From positions 186,001 to 250,000 of the forward strand of contig NZ_JABXYK010000008.1 of NCBI RefSeq assembly GCF_013378445.1: 64,000 nt of DNA, written 5' to 3'. Under the pieces are notes generated by a model, which was not told where the DNA came from, did not search any database, and saw only the letters and a program-made list of their open reading frames with translations. This DNA comes from Mycoplana rhizolycopersici. Its GTDB lineage: Bacteria; Pseudomonadota; Alphaproteobacteria; Rhizobiales; Rhizobiaceae. How positions within the stretch are numbered: the stretch's first letter is position 1; the number at the start of each line of letters is the position of its first letter. The position numbers and the translations under genes are program-made. Of this stretch, positions 45,256 through 53,848 are shown in pieces.

Positions 45256-46173
45256 ATGAGCACCGCGGCCATCGTCAGCGCGCCGGAAAAACCGGCACCC
45301 GCCAAGGGCATCCGCTGGCTACACGGCGAAGAGGCCCGCGGGCTGGCGATGATCTCGCCGACCCTGCTTTACGCACTTGCGCTGCTGCTTCTGCCTGTCC
45401 TGCTGGTGATCGCCTACAGCTTCTGGACCCAGAACTATCTGGACATCGACCGCACCTTCACCTTCGAGAACTATCGCCTCGCCCTGACCGAGCCGATCTA
45501 CCGCGACCTTTTCGTGCGCTCGCTGTGGATCTCGCTGCTGACCGCCGCCATCACCGTCGGCTTTTCCTATCCGATCGCCTGGTACATTTCCTTCCACGGC
45601 GGCCCGCACAAGAACCTCTGGCTCTTTCTCGTCACCATTCCCTGCTGGACCAGCTATCTCCTGCGGGTGATGTCGTGGAAGGTGATCCTCGGCTATGGCG
45701 GCGTTCTCAATACCGGCCTGATGGCAACAGGCATCATCGAACAGCCGATCACTTCGCTGCTCTACAATGCCAATGCCGTCGTCATCACCCTCGTCCACAG
45801 CTGGGCCGCGTTTGCGATCCTGCCGATCTACGTCTCGCTGCAGAAGATCGACCGCTCGCTGATCGAAGCCGCGCGCGATCTGGGCGACGGCGCCGTGCGC
45901 TCCTTCCTCCGCGTCACCCTGCCGCTGTCGATGCCCGGCGTCATCTCCGCCTTCCTGATCGTGATGATACCGACGGTCGGCGACTACGTGACGCCCAAGC
46001 TGGTGGGCGGCAAGGACGGCGTGATGATCGCGACCGCGATCCAGGCGCAGTTCGGCAAGAGCGCCAACTGGCCGCTCGGCGCGGCGCTGTCGGTCACCAC
46101 CATGGTGCTGGTCTCGCTGGCGGCGGCAGCCGTCGTCCTTGCCCTGCGCTTTGCCGTACGGAGGATCCGCTGA
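45256..46173 (+). CDS. ABC transporter permease (PotB class)
   Basis: 305 aa inner-membrane permease with six helices; the first is LLYALALLLLPVLLVIAYSFW. The EAA loop is EAARDLGDGAVRSFLRVTLPLSMPG near residue 208. I start at ATG 45256, which begins a conserved-looking cytosolic N-terminus; an open frame upstream to 45082 has repetitive, non-protein-like composition. First gene of a permease-permease-ATPase operon transcribed from the operator-B region. The binding protein is encoded separately at 49450. The substrate is predicted to be a cationic or methylated amine. Confidence 0.87.
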   Translation: MSTAAIVSAPEKPAPAKGIRWLHGEEARGLAMISPTLLYALALLLLPVLLVIAYSFWTQNYLDIDRTFTFENYRLALTEPIYRDLFVRSLWISLLTAAITVGFSYPIAWYISFHGGPHKNLWLFLVTIPCWTSYLLRVMSWKVILGYGGVLNTGLMATGIIEQPITSLLYNANAVVITLVHSWAAFAILPIYVSLQKIDRSLIEAARDLGDGAVRSFLRVTLPLSMPGVISAFLIVMIPTVGDYVTPKLVGGKDGVMIATAIQAQFGKSANWPLGAALSVTTMVLVSLAAAAVVLALRFAVRRIR

Positions 46174-46985
46174 TGCTGCAGAGGATACGCTTTCTGCCGT
46201 TCCTGCCTGTCTACGTGGCGATCTATTTCCTCTTCCTCTATCTGCCGATCCTGCTTCTGCCGGTCCTTTCCTTCAACGACGCGGCGACGACCACCTTCCC
46301 CCTCGCCGGCTTCACGACGAAATGGTACGCCTCGCTGTGGGGCAATTCCGTGCTGCTGCAGGCTGCGCGCAACAGCCTCATCGTCGGCGTCTGCGTCTCC
46401 CTGCTCAGCACCATCCTCGGCATCTGCGCCGCCCGCGCCATCACTCGCTACCGCTTCCGCGGCCAGCGCGCCGCAGGCGGGCTGATCATGGCGCCGCTGT
46501 TTCTGCCGGAGATCATCGTCGCCGTATCCCTGCTGATGATCGCGCTTCAGTTCGGGCTGCAGCTGTCGCTCGTCACCGTGATCCTTGGCCAGGTGGTCTT
46601 TTGCATCCCCTATTCGATGTCGGTTCTGGTCTCCGGCTTCGAAGGTTTCGACCGCAGCCTGGAGGAGGCCTCCTACGATCTGGGGGAGACCGCCTTCGGG
46701 ACGTTCCGTCGCGTCACCCTGCCGGTGGTCGCACCTGCAATCGTCTCCAGCCTGCTCGTCACCTTCACGATCTCGCTCGACGAGTTCATTCTCGCCTTCT
46801 TCCTTTCCGGCACCGAACCGACGCTGCCCGTCTACATCTGGGGACAGCTCCGCTTCGCCGCCAAGCTGCCGGGCGTGCTGGCGCTCGGAAGCCTGATGAT
46901 CCTCGCCTCCGTCGTCCTGCTGACCGTTGCCGAAGTGCTGCGCCGGCGGGCCGAACGGCGCACGCAAGCCGCACTCGCACACTGA
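46173..46985 (+). CDS. ABC transporter permease (PotC class)
   Basis: 270 aa inner-membrane permease with six helices, starting FLPVYVAIYFLFLYLPILLL. The EAA loop is EASYDLGETAFGTFRRVTLPVVAP near residue 165. The ATG overlaps the preceding stop by one base (TGATG) and has GGAGG upstream, so it is translationally coupled to the first permease. It forms the channel heterodimer. Confidence 0.9.
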   Translation: MLQRIRFLPFLPVYVAIYFLFLYLPILLLPVLSFNDAATTTFPLAGFTTKWYASLWGNSVLLQAARNSLIVGVCVSLLSTILGICAARAITRYRFRGQRAAGGLIMAPLFLPEIIVAVSLLMIALQFGLQLSLVTVILGQVVFCIPYSMSVLVSGFEGFDRSLEEASYDLGETAFGTFRRVTLPVVAPAIVSSLLVTFTISLDEFILAFFLSGTEPTLPVYIWGQLRFAAKLPGVLALGSLMILASVVLLTVAEVLRRRAERRTQAALAH

Positions 46986-46996
46986 CAGGAGCCCGC

Positions 46997-48106
46997 ATGG
47001 CTGACCGCCCGATGATCTCCATCGAAAACGTCTCCCGCTATTACGGGGTGTACAAGGCGCTCGACGACGTATCGCTGCAGATCGGCGAAGGCGAGTTCTT
47101 CTCGCTGCTGGGGCCGTCCGGCTGCGGCAAGACCACGCTGCTGCGCTCCATCGCGGGCTTCGACGTGCCGACCAGCGGCGAGATCCGCATCGACGGCGTC
47201 GCCTCGACCCTGCTGCCGGCCAATCGTCGCCCGACCAACATGGTCTTCCAGAACTATGCGATCTTTCCGCATCTCGACGTCGGTGAAAACGTCGCCTACG
47301 GACTGAAGCGGCTGAGGCTCGATGCCACCGAGGAACGACGGCGCGTCTCGGATGCGCTCGACCAGGTGCGGCTGACGGGCCTCGACCGACGCAAGGCCGA
47401 CGAGCTTTCGGGCGGCCAGCGCCAGCGGGTGGCACTCGCCCGCGCCCTCGTCATGCGCCCCAAGGTGCTGCTGCTGGACGAGCCGCTCTCGGCGTTGGAC
47501 AAGAAGCTGCGCGAGCAGATGCAGGTCGAGTTGCGCAGCCTGCAGCAGGCCGTCGGCATCACCTTCATCCTCGTCACGCATGACCAGTACGAGGCTCTCG
47601 CGCTGTCGGACCGCATCGCTGTGATGTTCGGCGGACGCATCGCCCAGGTGGCGACGCCCAAGGAGATCTACCAGCATCCCCGCACGCGCAAAGTTGCAGA
47701 TTTTCTCGGCGGCATGAATTTTCTCCGCGCCCGCCTCCTTGCCGACCGCAAGGGCGACGTATCGGTCGACGCGGCGCAATTCGGCACAGTGAACCTGGCA
47801 AAGCCGGCGGGGTTCACCGCGTCGGACGGGCACGTCACGGTCGGCATCCGGCCCGAGCGGCTTCGCCTGCTCTGGGACGACGAAAGGGCGCCGCACGAGC
47901 TGACGGGACGCGTCGAGAACCGCGCCTATTTCGGCGAGGTGACGCACCTGACGATCGGCGTCGATGGCCTGGAGCAACCGCTTTCCATGATCGAGACGAA
48001 CGACTACGGCGCCGACGACCTGCCGGTCGGCGCGGAGATCAGGCTGGCATACGACCCCGACGCCTTCGTGCTGCTGGCGGATGACGAAATGGCCCTGCGG
48101 GCCTGA
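46997..48106 (+). CDS. ABC transporter ATP-binding protein (PotA class)
   Basis: 369 aa. Walker A GPSGCGKTT is at residues 39-47, the signature is LSGGQRQR, Walker B is VLLLDEPLSALD, the switch His is in THDQYEAL, and TOBE-type domains occupy about 285-365. CAGGAG lies five bases before the ATG. Third gene of the operon, 11 bases after the permease. It is clearly diverged from the ydcT-encoded ATPase in the same window, so it is a separate importer. Confidence 0.9.
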   Translation: MADRPMISIENVSRYYGVYKALDDVSLQIGEGEFFSLLGPSGCGKTTLLRSIAGFDVPTSGEIRIDGVASTLLPANRRPTNMVFQNYAIFPHLDVGENVAYGLKRLRLDATEERRRVSDALDQVRLTGLDRRKADELSGGQRQRVALARALVMRPKVLLLDEPLSALDKKLREQMQVELRSLQQAVGITFILVTHDQYEALALSDRIAVMFGGRIAQVATPKEIYQHPRTRKVADFLGGMNFLRARLLADRKGDVSVDAAQFGTVNLAKPAGFTASDGHVTVGIRPERLRLLWDDERAPHELTGRVENRAYFGEVTHLTIGVDGLEQPLSMIETNDYGADDLPVGAEIRLAYDPDAFVLLADDEMALRA

Positions 48107-48110
48107 CGAT

Positions 48111-48146
48111 GTGCCGGCGCGGCCATGGCCGAGAGACGGCACTTTT
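48111..48146 (+). terminator. Possible terminator of the transporter operon
   Basis: GTGCCG (48111-48116) pairs with CGGCAC (48137-48142), enclosing a GGCCATGGCC palindrome, and is followed by TTTT. The stem is interrupted and the T-tract short, so this is tentative. It lies between convergent operons. Confidence 0.45.
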
Positions 48147-48172
48147 CGCGAGCCTTTGCCGCTCGACAATGG

Positions 48173-49450
48173 CTACAGGGCGTCCTGTCCGACCGCCGCC
48201 ATGATCTCTTCCGCTGCGACCCGCCCTGCCACGATCGCCCCCTCGATGTAGCCGGGATAGGAGGGTGACAGCTCCGAACAGGCAAACCGGATGCGTCCTG
48301 CGCCCGCGCGTAGCACGTCTTCGGCATCCTGCGCCCGCAGGTCGCAGACGGTATCGCTGTAGCCGCCGCCGCTCCAGGCGTCGCCGGTCCAGTCCCTCAC
48401 CGCGATGGCGGTCGCCGTGCGGGCAGTCTCTCCCAGCGCGGTTGCAAGCTTTGCCAGTATCATCTCCTCAAGCGCCGCCGGCGGCATCGCCTGTGCCGCG
48501 ATCGCGAGCGGACCGCCGACGAAGACCACCAGCGCGGCACCGAGCCCTTCGCGGCTGACGTCGCAGGCAAACAGCCCAGACGGATCGAGCCAGGACACCA
48601 TGCCGCTCAGGCCGCGCTGGCGCCAGAACGGCCGCGGATAGCGCACCAGCGCCTTGATGACCGCCCCGCTCTTCCATACCGAAAGCGCCCGCCTGAGCGC
48701 AGCCGGCAGGTCCGGTTCGAAGCCGATGCGCGACGCGGCCACCGGCGGCACGGCGACAAGCACGTGCCTTGCGGAAAATAGAAGGTCCCCGGCCTGAACC
48801 TGGACGCGTTCCGCCCTCGCCGAAATCCGTGTAACCGGCCTGCCCGTCAGGACCCGGCCATCGAGACCCGCTGCCATGTCCTCTGCCAGCGAATGGATCG
48901 TCTCCCCGACGAAATACTCGATCTCCGATTGCCGGTTGGTGATCCGTCGGTCGTTGGAGACGAGGTACCAGAGCGGCAGTTCGCCGATCGGCCGGCACCA
49001 CAGCCCCTCGACCGTCGAGCGGAAGGCTTTTGCGGCGTCGGTGCTGACGGGCTGCGCGGCCAGCCAGTCCGCAACGCTCATGCCGCCGATGGCCGGATCG
49101 CGCGGGTCGAGCGCCCGCATTCGCAGACGCAGGGACCGTGACTCGGCATAGGCCCTGTCCGGCGCGTCGATCTCCGGCTGGACGACGAAGGCGCCCTCGA
49201 CCGGTGTCTGGACCAGCGTCTTGCCGTAGCGGCGGATCAACGCCATCACGTTCGTCATGTCGTCGCAGACAAACTGGCCGCCCTTATCGACGCGTGCGCC
49301 GTCCGCAAGGGTGTGCGCCTCGGCGCGCCCGCCGACGCGCATCTGCGCTTCCAGCACGGCAACATCAAAGCCCCGCTCGGCCAGCATGGCTGCGGCCGAG
49401 AGGCCTGTGAACCCGGCCCCGACGACGATCACGTCATGATGCTGCGCCAT
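48173..49450 (-). CDS. Flavin monoamine oxidase family protein
   Basis: 425 aa FAD enzyme of the amine-oxidase (MAO/LAAO-like) fold. The dinucleotide motif GAGFTG is at residues 11-16 and is followed by an acidic residue and RVGGRAEAH near 38-46, the usual second FAD motif. The C-terminal FAD contact reads CSELSPSYPGYIEGAIVAGRVAAEEI. It would oxidise a primary, secondary or tertiary amine to an aldehyde. The ATG overlaps the stop of the binding-protein gene (TGATG). Last gene of the methyltransferase-TetR-SBP-MAO operon. Confidence 0.87.
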   Translation of the reverse strand: MAQHHDVIVVGAGFTGLSAAAMLAERGFDVAVLEAQMRVGGRAEAHTLADGARVDKGGQFVCDDMTNVMALIRRYGKTLVQTPVEGAFVVQPEIDAPDRAYAESRSLRLRMRALDPRDPAIGGMSVADWLAAQPVSTDAAKAFRSTVEGLWCRPIGELPLWYLVSNDRRITNRQSEIEYFVGETIHSLAEDMAAGLDGRVLTGRPVTRISARAERVQVQAGDLLFSARHVLVAVPPVAASRIGFEPDLPAALRRALSVWKSGAVIKALVRYPRPFWRQRGLSGMVSWLDPSGLFACDVSREGLGAALVVFVGGPLAIAAQAMPPAALEEMILAKLATALGETARTATAIAVRDWTGDAWSGGGYSDTVCDLRAQDAEDVLRAGAGRIRFACSELSPSYPGYIEGAIVAGRVAAEEIMAAVGQDAL

Positions 49451-50532
49451 CAGTAGCCGGACTTGATCTTCTCGAACTCGGCGATCATCTTCTGGCGCAG
49501 TTCGGTCGGCAGCGGCGACTGGAACAGCGTGTCCTTGACGAACTCGTCGATGTCGCCATAGCCCTTCTGGTCCAGCAGCGCCGCATCGACCGCGGCCATC
49601 CCCTTGGCGTTCGAATGCCCATAACCCCAGGATTCGACCATGTAGTTGGCGACGGGCGGATCGGTCAGCGCGTTCAGATAGTCGTATGCCTTGTCTTCGC
49701 TACCCTCGCCGCCCTTGAGCCTGACGTAGCCGCAGACCCAGGTCGACAGTCCCTCGCCCGTGTCGCGCTTCATGTCGACGGGCACGCCGTCTGCCTGCAG
49801 CGTAACGGAGGTTTCGTTCCAGGCCCAGGCGAGGTCCACTTCGCCGCTCGCCATCGCCTGGCTCAGCTCGGTGTTGTCGGTCCAGTAGAGGCGAATGTTC
49901 TGGTGGACCTGGCGAAGGAAGTCCGACGCCTCCTTGAATTGCTCATCCGTCATCTGCGACCAGTCCTTCAGCCCGATCGCAAGGCTCGCCAGCGCATAGG
50001 CATCGTCGACATTGTCGCCGATCGAGACCCGATCCTTGAACTTCGGATCGGCGAAAGCCTTGAGCGATGCCACCTCCTCCGGCTTCACCGTGTCGGTGCG
50101 GTAGGTCAGCACGGTGTTTCCCCACTCGAACGGAATGAGCCAAGCGGTGCCGTCCTCCGATGTCATCAGGCCCTTCATCGCCTTGAACCCCGGAAGCACG
50201 TCGTTCCAGTTGTGAAGCTTCGACGTATCGAGCGGCTCCAGCAATCCCGCCTCCCGCCACTTCTCCACGCTCTGCGCACAGGGATGGGCGACATCGGCCT
50301 TGAAGCCGGCGCGCAGTTTCTGGAAGGCCTCCTCCTCGTCGCCGAAGAAGCTGAAGTCCGGCGGCGTCTCGTGTTTTTCCATAAAGGCGGGGAAGAAAGC
50401 CGGATCCTCGTAGCCGGACCAGTCGAAGACGGTGAGCCCGTCTCCGGCCTGTGCAGGCAGGGCGGTGGAGACCGAAAGTGCAGCGGCGAAAGCGGCAACG
50501 AGAAATTTGCCCGTCCTGTAGCTGATGCTCAT
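49450..50532 (-). CDS. ABC transporter substrate-binding protein (PotD/PotF class)
   Basis: 360 aa with a Sec leader cleaved after residue 29 (ALPAQA). The mature part begins LTVFDWSGYEDP, the spermidine/putrescine-binding protein opening, and contains MASGEVDLAWAWN, a typical second-lobe segment. Two ATGs lie six bases apart; AAGGGG is one base from the first (50538) but seven from the second (50532), so I use the second. It is the partner of the permeases and ATPase at 45256-48106. Compared with YdcS it is much diverged, so a different amine is likely. Confidence 0.87.
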   Translation of the reverse strand: MSISYRTGKFLVAAFAAALSVSTALPAQAGDGLTVFDWSGYEDPAFFPAFMEKHETPPDFSFFGDEEEAFQKLRAGFKADVAHPCAQSVEKWREAGLLEPLDTSKLHNWNDVLPGFKAMKGLMTSEDGTAWLIPFEWGNTVLTYRTDTVKPEEVASLKAFADPKFKDRVSIGDNVDDAYALASLAIGLKDWSQMTDEQFKEASDFLRQVHQNIRLYWTDNTELSQAMASGEVDLAWAWNETSVTLQADGVPVDMKRDTGEGLSTWVCGYVRLKGGEGSEDKAYDYLNALTDPPVANYMVESWGYGHSNAKGMAAVDAALLDQKGYGDIDEFVKDTLFQSPLPTELRQKMIAEFEKIKSGY

Positions 50533-50556
50533 GCTCATTCCCCTTTTTGATGTTGG

Positions 50557-51261
50557 CTATTTGGGTCCCGTTCGCGCGATATGCCTCGGGAACATGGCGG
50601 TGATGGCTTCGACGGCGGCCTCGTGGGCCTTCTCGCGGGTCAGCCCGTCGCCCATCATCAGGCGCAGCCAAAGGCCTTCCAGCATGGTCGAGACGGCAAG
50701 CGCCATGGGCTCGACGACATAGTCGTAGCCGCCCTCCTCCTTGAGGCGCGCACACAGGGAGACGACGATTTCCTGATACTTGACGTCGCGGGCGCCGCAG
50801 AGCGCCTGGTAGGTCGGCCGCGACTTCGCCTCGCCCCAGAAGGCGCACCAGGCGGCAAGCTTGCGCTTGGTGCAGATGCGGCGGTCGAAATCGGCCGCAA
50901 CCAGCGCCCACAATTGGTCAGCCGGCCGCTCGCCCGCCTTTTCCAATGCGGAGTACCAGTGATTGGCATATTCGTCGGCCATGAACTGCAGCGTGGCAAC
51001 GAGCAGCTTTTCCTTGCTCTCGAAGTGGAAGTTGACGATGCCGCGCGAAAGCCCGGCACCGTCTGCGACGTCGGCAAGCGTGGTGTCGGCATAGCCGCGC
51101 CTGGCAAGCGAATCGATCGTCGCCTCGATCAGTTGCAGCCGCCGCGTTTCCTTGGATGCCTTGCGGCCCTTCTTTTCGACTTCCGTCACGTCCTTCTGCG
51201 CCGCACCTGCCCGCATCTTCACCGCCGTTCTCATTTTGGGATTTCGCAGCGCCTCGTTCAC
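50557..51261 (-). CDS. TetR family regulator, BetI-like
   Basis: 234 aa. The helix-turn-helix is at about residues 58-82 (TTLADVADGAGLSRGIVNFHF). The C-terminal part has LAAWCAFWGEAKSRPTYQ and MLEGLWLRL, which resemble BetI, the choline-responsive repressor. Translation begins at GTG 51261, overlapping the methyltransferase stop (GTGA), with GGAGG six bases upstream. A basic N-terminal extension of about 35 residues precedes the domain. It lies inside one of the operons it probably represses; three matching dyads at 42193, 45045 and 52154 are its candidate operators. The ligand is likely a quaternary or methylated amine. Confidence 0.86.
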   Translation of the reverse strand: MNEALRNPKMRTAVKMRAGAAQKDVTEVEKKGRKASKETRRLQLIEATIDSLARRGYADTTLADVADGAGLSRGIVNFHFESKEKLLVATLQFMADEYANHWYSALEKAGERPADQLWALVAADFDRRICTKRKLAAWCAFWGEAKSRPTYQALCGARDVKYQEIVVSLCARLKEEGGYDYVVEPMALAVSTMLEGLWLRLMMGDGLTREKAHEAAVEAITAMFPRHIARTGPK

Positions 51262-52073
51262 GGATGGCCTCCGCCCGGCTTGCTGCCGCGCAGATGAGTG
51301 GGGCAATGCTCGCCGGTGTCAAGCACCTTCTGCATGGCGCCCCAGGTGCGGATGTTCTTTGCCACGTATTCCTCGCCGACGGCGGCCACGGCCTGCGCAT
51401 GCAGCGGCCCCGACAGCCGCTCGAGCTCGCCGCGGGCGACCTCCCGATACCAGGCATTGCGGTTTTCCGCCGATACGTCGACGAAGCCCGCTGCCGTCAT
51501 CGCCTGCAGATAGCGCTGCGGCGAGGCCATGCCGAAGCGCAACCCCTCGGCGGCGATGTAGTCCTGCATCTCGCTCGACGGCTCGCCGTCATGCGCGATC
51601 AGCCAGTCGGACGCGGCCAGCCGCCCGCCCGGCTTGAGCACCCGGAACAGTTCGGAAAACAGCCACTCCTTGTCGTCCACATGGATCATCGCGTCCTTGG
51701 AGAAGACGAGGTCGAACTCGTCGTCGTCGAAGGGCAGCGTTCCCGGCGGCGTGGCGATGAAGCGCACCTGCGCCGTCAACCCCTCGCGCACGGCGGCCAG
51801 CCGCGCCCGGTCGATCACCGGCTGCTCGACGTCGTAGCCGACCACTTCGGCAGGGTTGTACTTCTTGGCGATATGCAGGGTGATGCCGCCGGCTCCGCAG
51901 CCGAAGTCGAGCACCGACTTGCCGGCAAGATCGAGCCCGGAAAGCACGCGATCGACCTCCTCCGGGCCACCGGGCGAAAGGTATCCATCTCCCCAGACCA
52001 CCGCCAGAAACCGGATCGCCGTGTCGTCATATTCGGGTTCGTGCTCCGCTCCGCTCTCGCTTTCCGCCGTCAT
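51258..52073 (-). CDS. SAM-dependent methyltransferase, phosphoethanolamine N-methyltransferase-like
   Basis: 271 aa class I methyltransferase. The SAM motif is VLDFGCGAGG at about residues 54-63, preceded by WGDGYLSPGG, and followed by KDAMIHVDDK, LKPGGRLAASDW and YLQAMTAAGFVDVSAENR. This order matches the eukaryotic phosphoethanolamine N-methyltransferase domain as I recall it. The start at 52073 has GAGGGG just upstream; upstream alternatives run into operator C. It is the first gene of the TetR operon. A methyl donor enzyme inside a demethylation locus is unexpected; the acceptor is unknown. Confidence 0.84.
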   Translation of the reverse strand: MTAESESGAEHEPEYDDTAIRFLAVVWGDGYLSPGGPEEVDRVLSGLDLAGKSVLDFGCGAGGITLHIAKKYNPAEVVGYDVEQPVIDRARLAAVREGLTAQVRFIATPPGTLPFDDDEFDLVFSKDAMIHVDDKEWLFSELFRVLKPGGRLAASDWLIAHDGEPSSEMQDYIAAEGLRFGMASPQRYLQAMTAAGFVDVSAENRNAWYREVARGELERLSGPLHAQAVAAVGEEYVAKNIRTWGAMQKVLDTGEHCPTHLRGSKPGGGHP

Positions 52074-52153
52074 GCGCCCCTCGAAACCAGCCACGTCCTC
52101 TTTGCGTCTGACACGAAATTTTACCGGATTATCAGCGGATTGCAACATACTTG

Positions 52154-52169
52154 CTGAATATTCATTCAA
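52154..52169. promoter_or_regulatory. TetR/BetI-type operator, site C
   Basis: CTGAATATTCATTCAA contains the 10-bp palindrome TGAATATTCA. It lies in the 155-bp region between the divergent methyltransferase-TetR operon and the COG1233 oxidoreductase operon, so it can control both and autoregulate the TetR gene. Confidence 0.58.
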
Positions 52170-52228
52170 AATATCTGGACAAGCTTTTGGCTTTGATGCA
52201 GCCTTTTGGCAACTGAGGGAGAACGAGC

Positions 52229-53848
52229 ATGCAGCGATATGACGTCCTCGTGGTGGGCGGCGGCCATAACGGCCTGGTCACCGCCTGCTACCTGCAGCGG
52301 GCCGGCCTGAAGGTCGCAGTGCTGGAGAAGAACGGCTGGGTCGGTGGCGCTGCCACCAGCCGCGAACTGACCCCCGGCTTCCTCTATTCCAACTGTTCCT
52401 ACGTCTGCTCGCTGTTCCGCCCGGAGATCATGCGCGACCTGGAGCTGCCGAAACACGGCCTGCAGGTGGTCGCCTACGAGGGCGGCGCCGTGCTGACCCG
52501 CGACGGCGACTATCTCGCCTCCTACCGCGACCACGACAGCCACCGCCGCGAATTCGCCCGCTATTCGAAACGCGACGCCGAGGCCTACGAGCGCTACGCC
52601 CGCGACGTCACCCGCCAATGCCGCTTCATCCAGCCGCTTCTGATGCGCACCGCGCCAGATCCCTTCGGCTTCCGCCCGCGCGACATCGCCGAATTCGTCT
52701 ACCTCGCGAAGAAATTCGGCGAGTTCAGCCCGAGCGAAATGGCCGAGACGCTGCGGTTCTGGACCATGTCGATCTCCGACTTCCTCGACGAGTATTTCGA
52801 GACCGACGTGATCAAGGCCTATCTGGCGATCTCCGGCATCATCGGCACGGCACTCGGGCCGATGTCGCCCGGAACGGCCTATGTGCTCCTGCACCACTAC
52901 ATGGGCGAGGTCGATGGCTCGGTCGGTGCCTGGGGCTATGCCCGCGGCGGCATGGGTGCGGTCACCCAGGCGCTCGCAAGCTCCTTCCTCGCATCCGGCG
53001 GCACGATCCGCACCGATGCGGAAGTCGCCAAGATCTTCTCCCGCGGCGGCCGTACCACCGGCGTCGTTCTGGAGAGCGGCGAGGAGATCCGCGCCGGTCT
53101 CGTCGTCTCCAACGCCGACGTGAAGCGCACCTTCCTGAAGCTCGTCGACGAGGCCGATCTGCCGGAAAGCTTCGTCCACCGGGTGAAGCACTTCAAGATG
53201 CGCGGCTCGTCCGGCAAGGTGAACATCGCCCTCGACAGCCTGCCGGAGTTCCCCGCCCTGCCGAAAGGCTCATCCTGCATCCGCGGCGACTTGCACTTCA
53301 CCGACAGCATCGAGCGCATGGAACGCGCCTATGACGACTGGAAGGCCGGGCGCTGGTCGGCCGATCCCATGCTCGACACGATGATCCCGACCACGCTCGA
53401 CCCGACCATGACCTCGCCCGGCAAGCATTTCATGAGCTGTTTTGTGCAATACTGCCCGCCGAAGGTGGAGGGCCGCGACTGGACCGATGCCGACCGCGCA
53501 GCCTTCGCCGAGACCGTCGTCAGCCAGATCGCCGACTATTCGCCCGGCTTCCGCGACCGCATCGTCCACATGGAGGTGCGCACGCCGCGCGAACTCGAAG
53601 CCGAAGTCGGGCTGACCGAGGGCAACATCTTCCAGGGCGAACTGACCTTCGACCAGTTGCTGTTCAACCGCCCGGTGCCCGGCTACGCACAGTACCGCAG
53701 CCCGATCGCCGGCCTCTACATCTGCGGCTCCTCCACCCATCCCGGCGGCGGCGTCATGGGCGCGCCCGGACGCAACGCCGCCATGGAGATCCTCCGCGAC
53801 CTCAAGCGCAGCCCCGAAACGATGAGCAACGCCCATGACGTCATCTGA
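52229..53848 (+). CDS. NAD(P)/FAD-dependent oxidoreductase, COG1233/PYROXD2-like (copy 1)
   Basis: 539 aa FAD enzyme related to phytoene desaturase. The FAD motif GGGHNG is at residues 10-15, followed by VLEKNGWVGGAATSRELTPGF; the C-terminal FAD contact is LYICGSSTHPGGGVMGAPGRNAA. GGGAG lies about eight bases before the ATG. No carotenoid genes are near, so a desaturase role in pigment synthesis is unlikely. In this context it may dehydrogenate an amine or its carbon chain. First gene of a three-gene operon, overlapping the next by 14 bases. Confidence 0.86.
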   Translation: MQRYDVLVVGGGHNGLVTACYLQRAGLKVAVLEKNGWVGGAATSRELTPGFLYSNCSYVCSLFRPEIMRDLELPKHGLQVVAYEGGAVLTRDGDYLASYRDHDSHRREFARYSKRDAEAYERYARDVTRQCRFIQPLLMRTAPDPFGFRPRDIAEFVYLAKKFGEFSPSEMAETLRFWTMSISDFLDEYFETDVIKAYLAISGIIGTALGPMSPGTAYVLLHHYMGEVDGSVGAWGYARGGMGAVTQALASSFLASGGTIRTDAEVAKIFSRGGRTTGVVLESGEEIRAGLVVSNADVKRTFLKLVDEADLPESFVHRVKHFKMRGSSGKVNIALDSLPEFPALPKGSSCIRGDLHFTDSIERMERAYDDWKAGRWSADPMLDTMIPTTLDPTMTSPGKHFMSCFVQYCPPKVEGRDWTDADRAAFAETVVSQIADYSPGFRDRIVHMEVRTPRELEAEVGLTEGNIFQGELTFDQLLFNRPVPGYAQYRSPIAGLYICGSSTHPGGGVMGAPGRNAAMEILRDLKRSPETMSNAHDVI

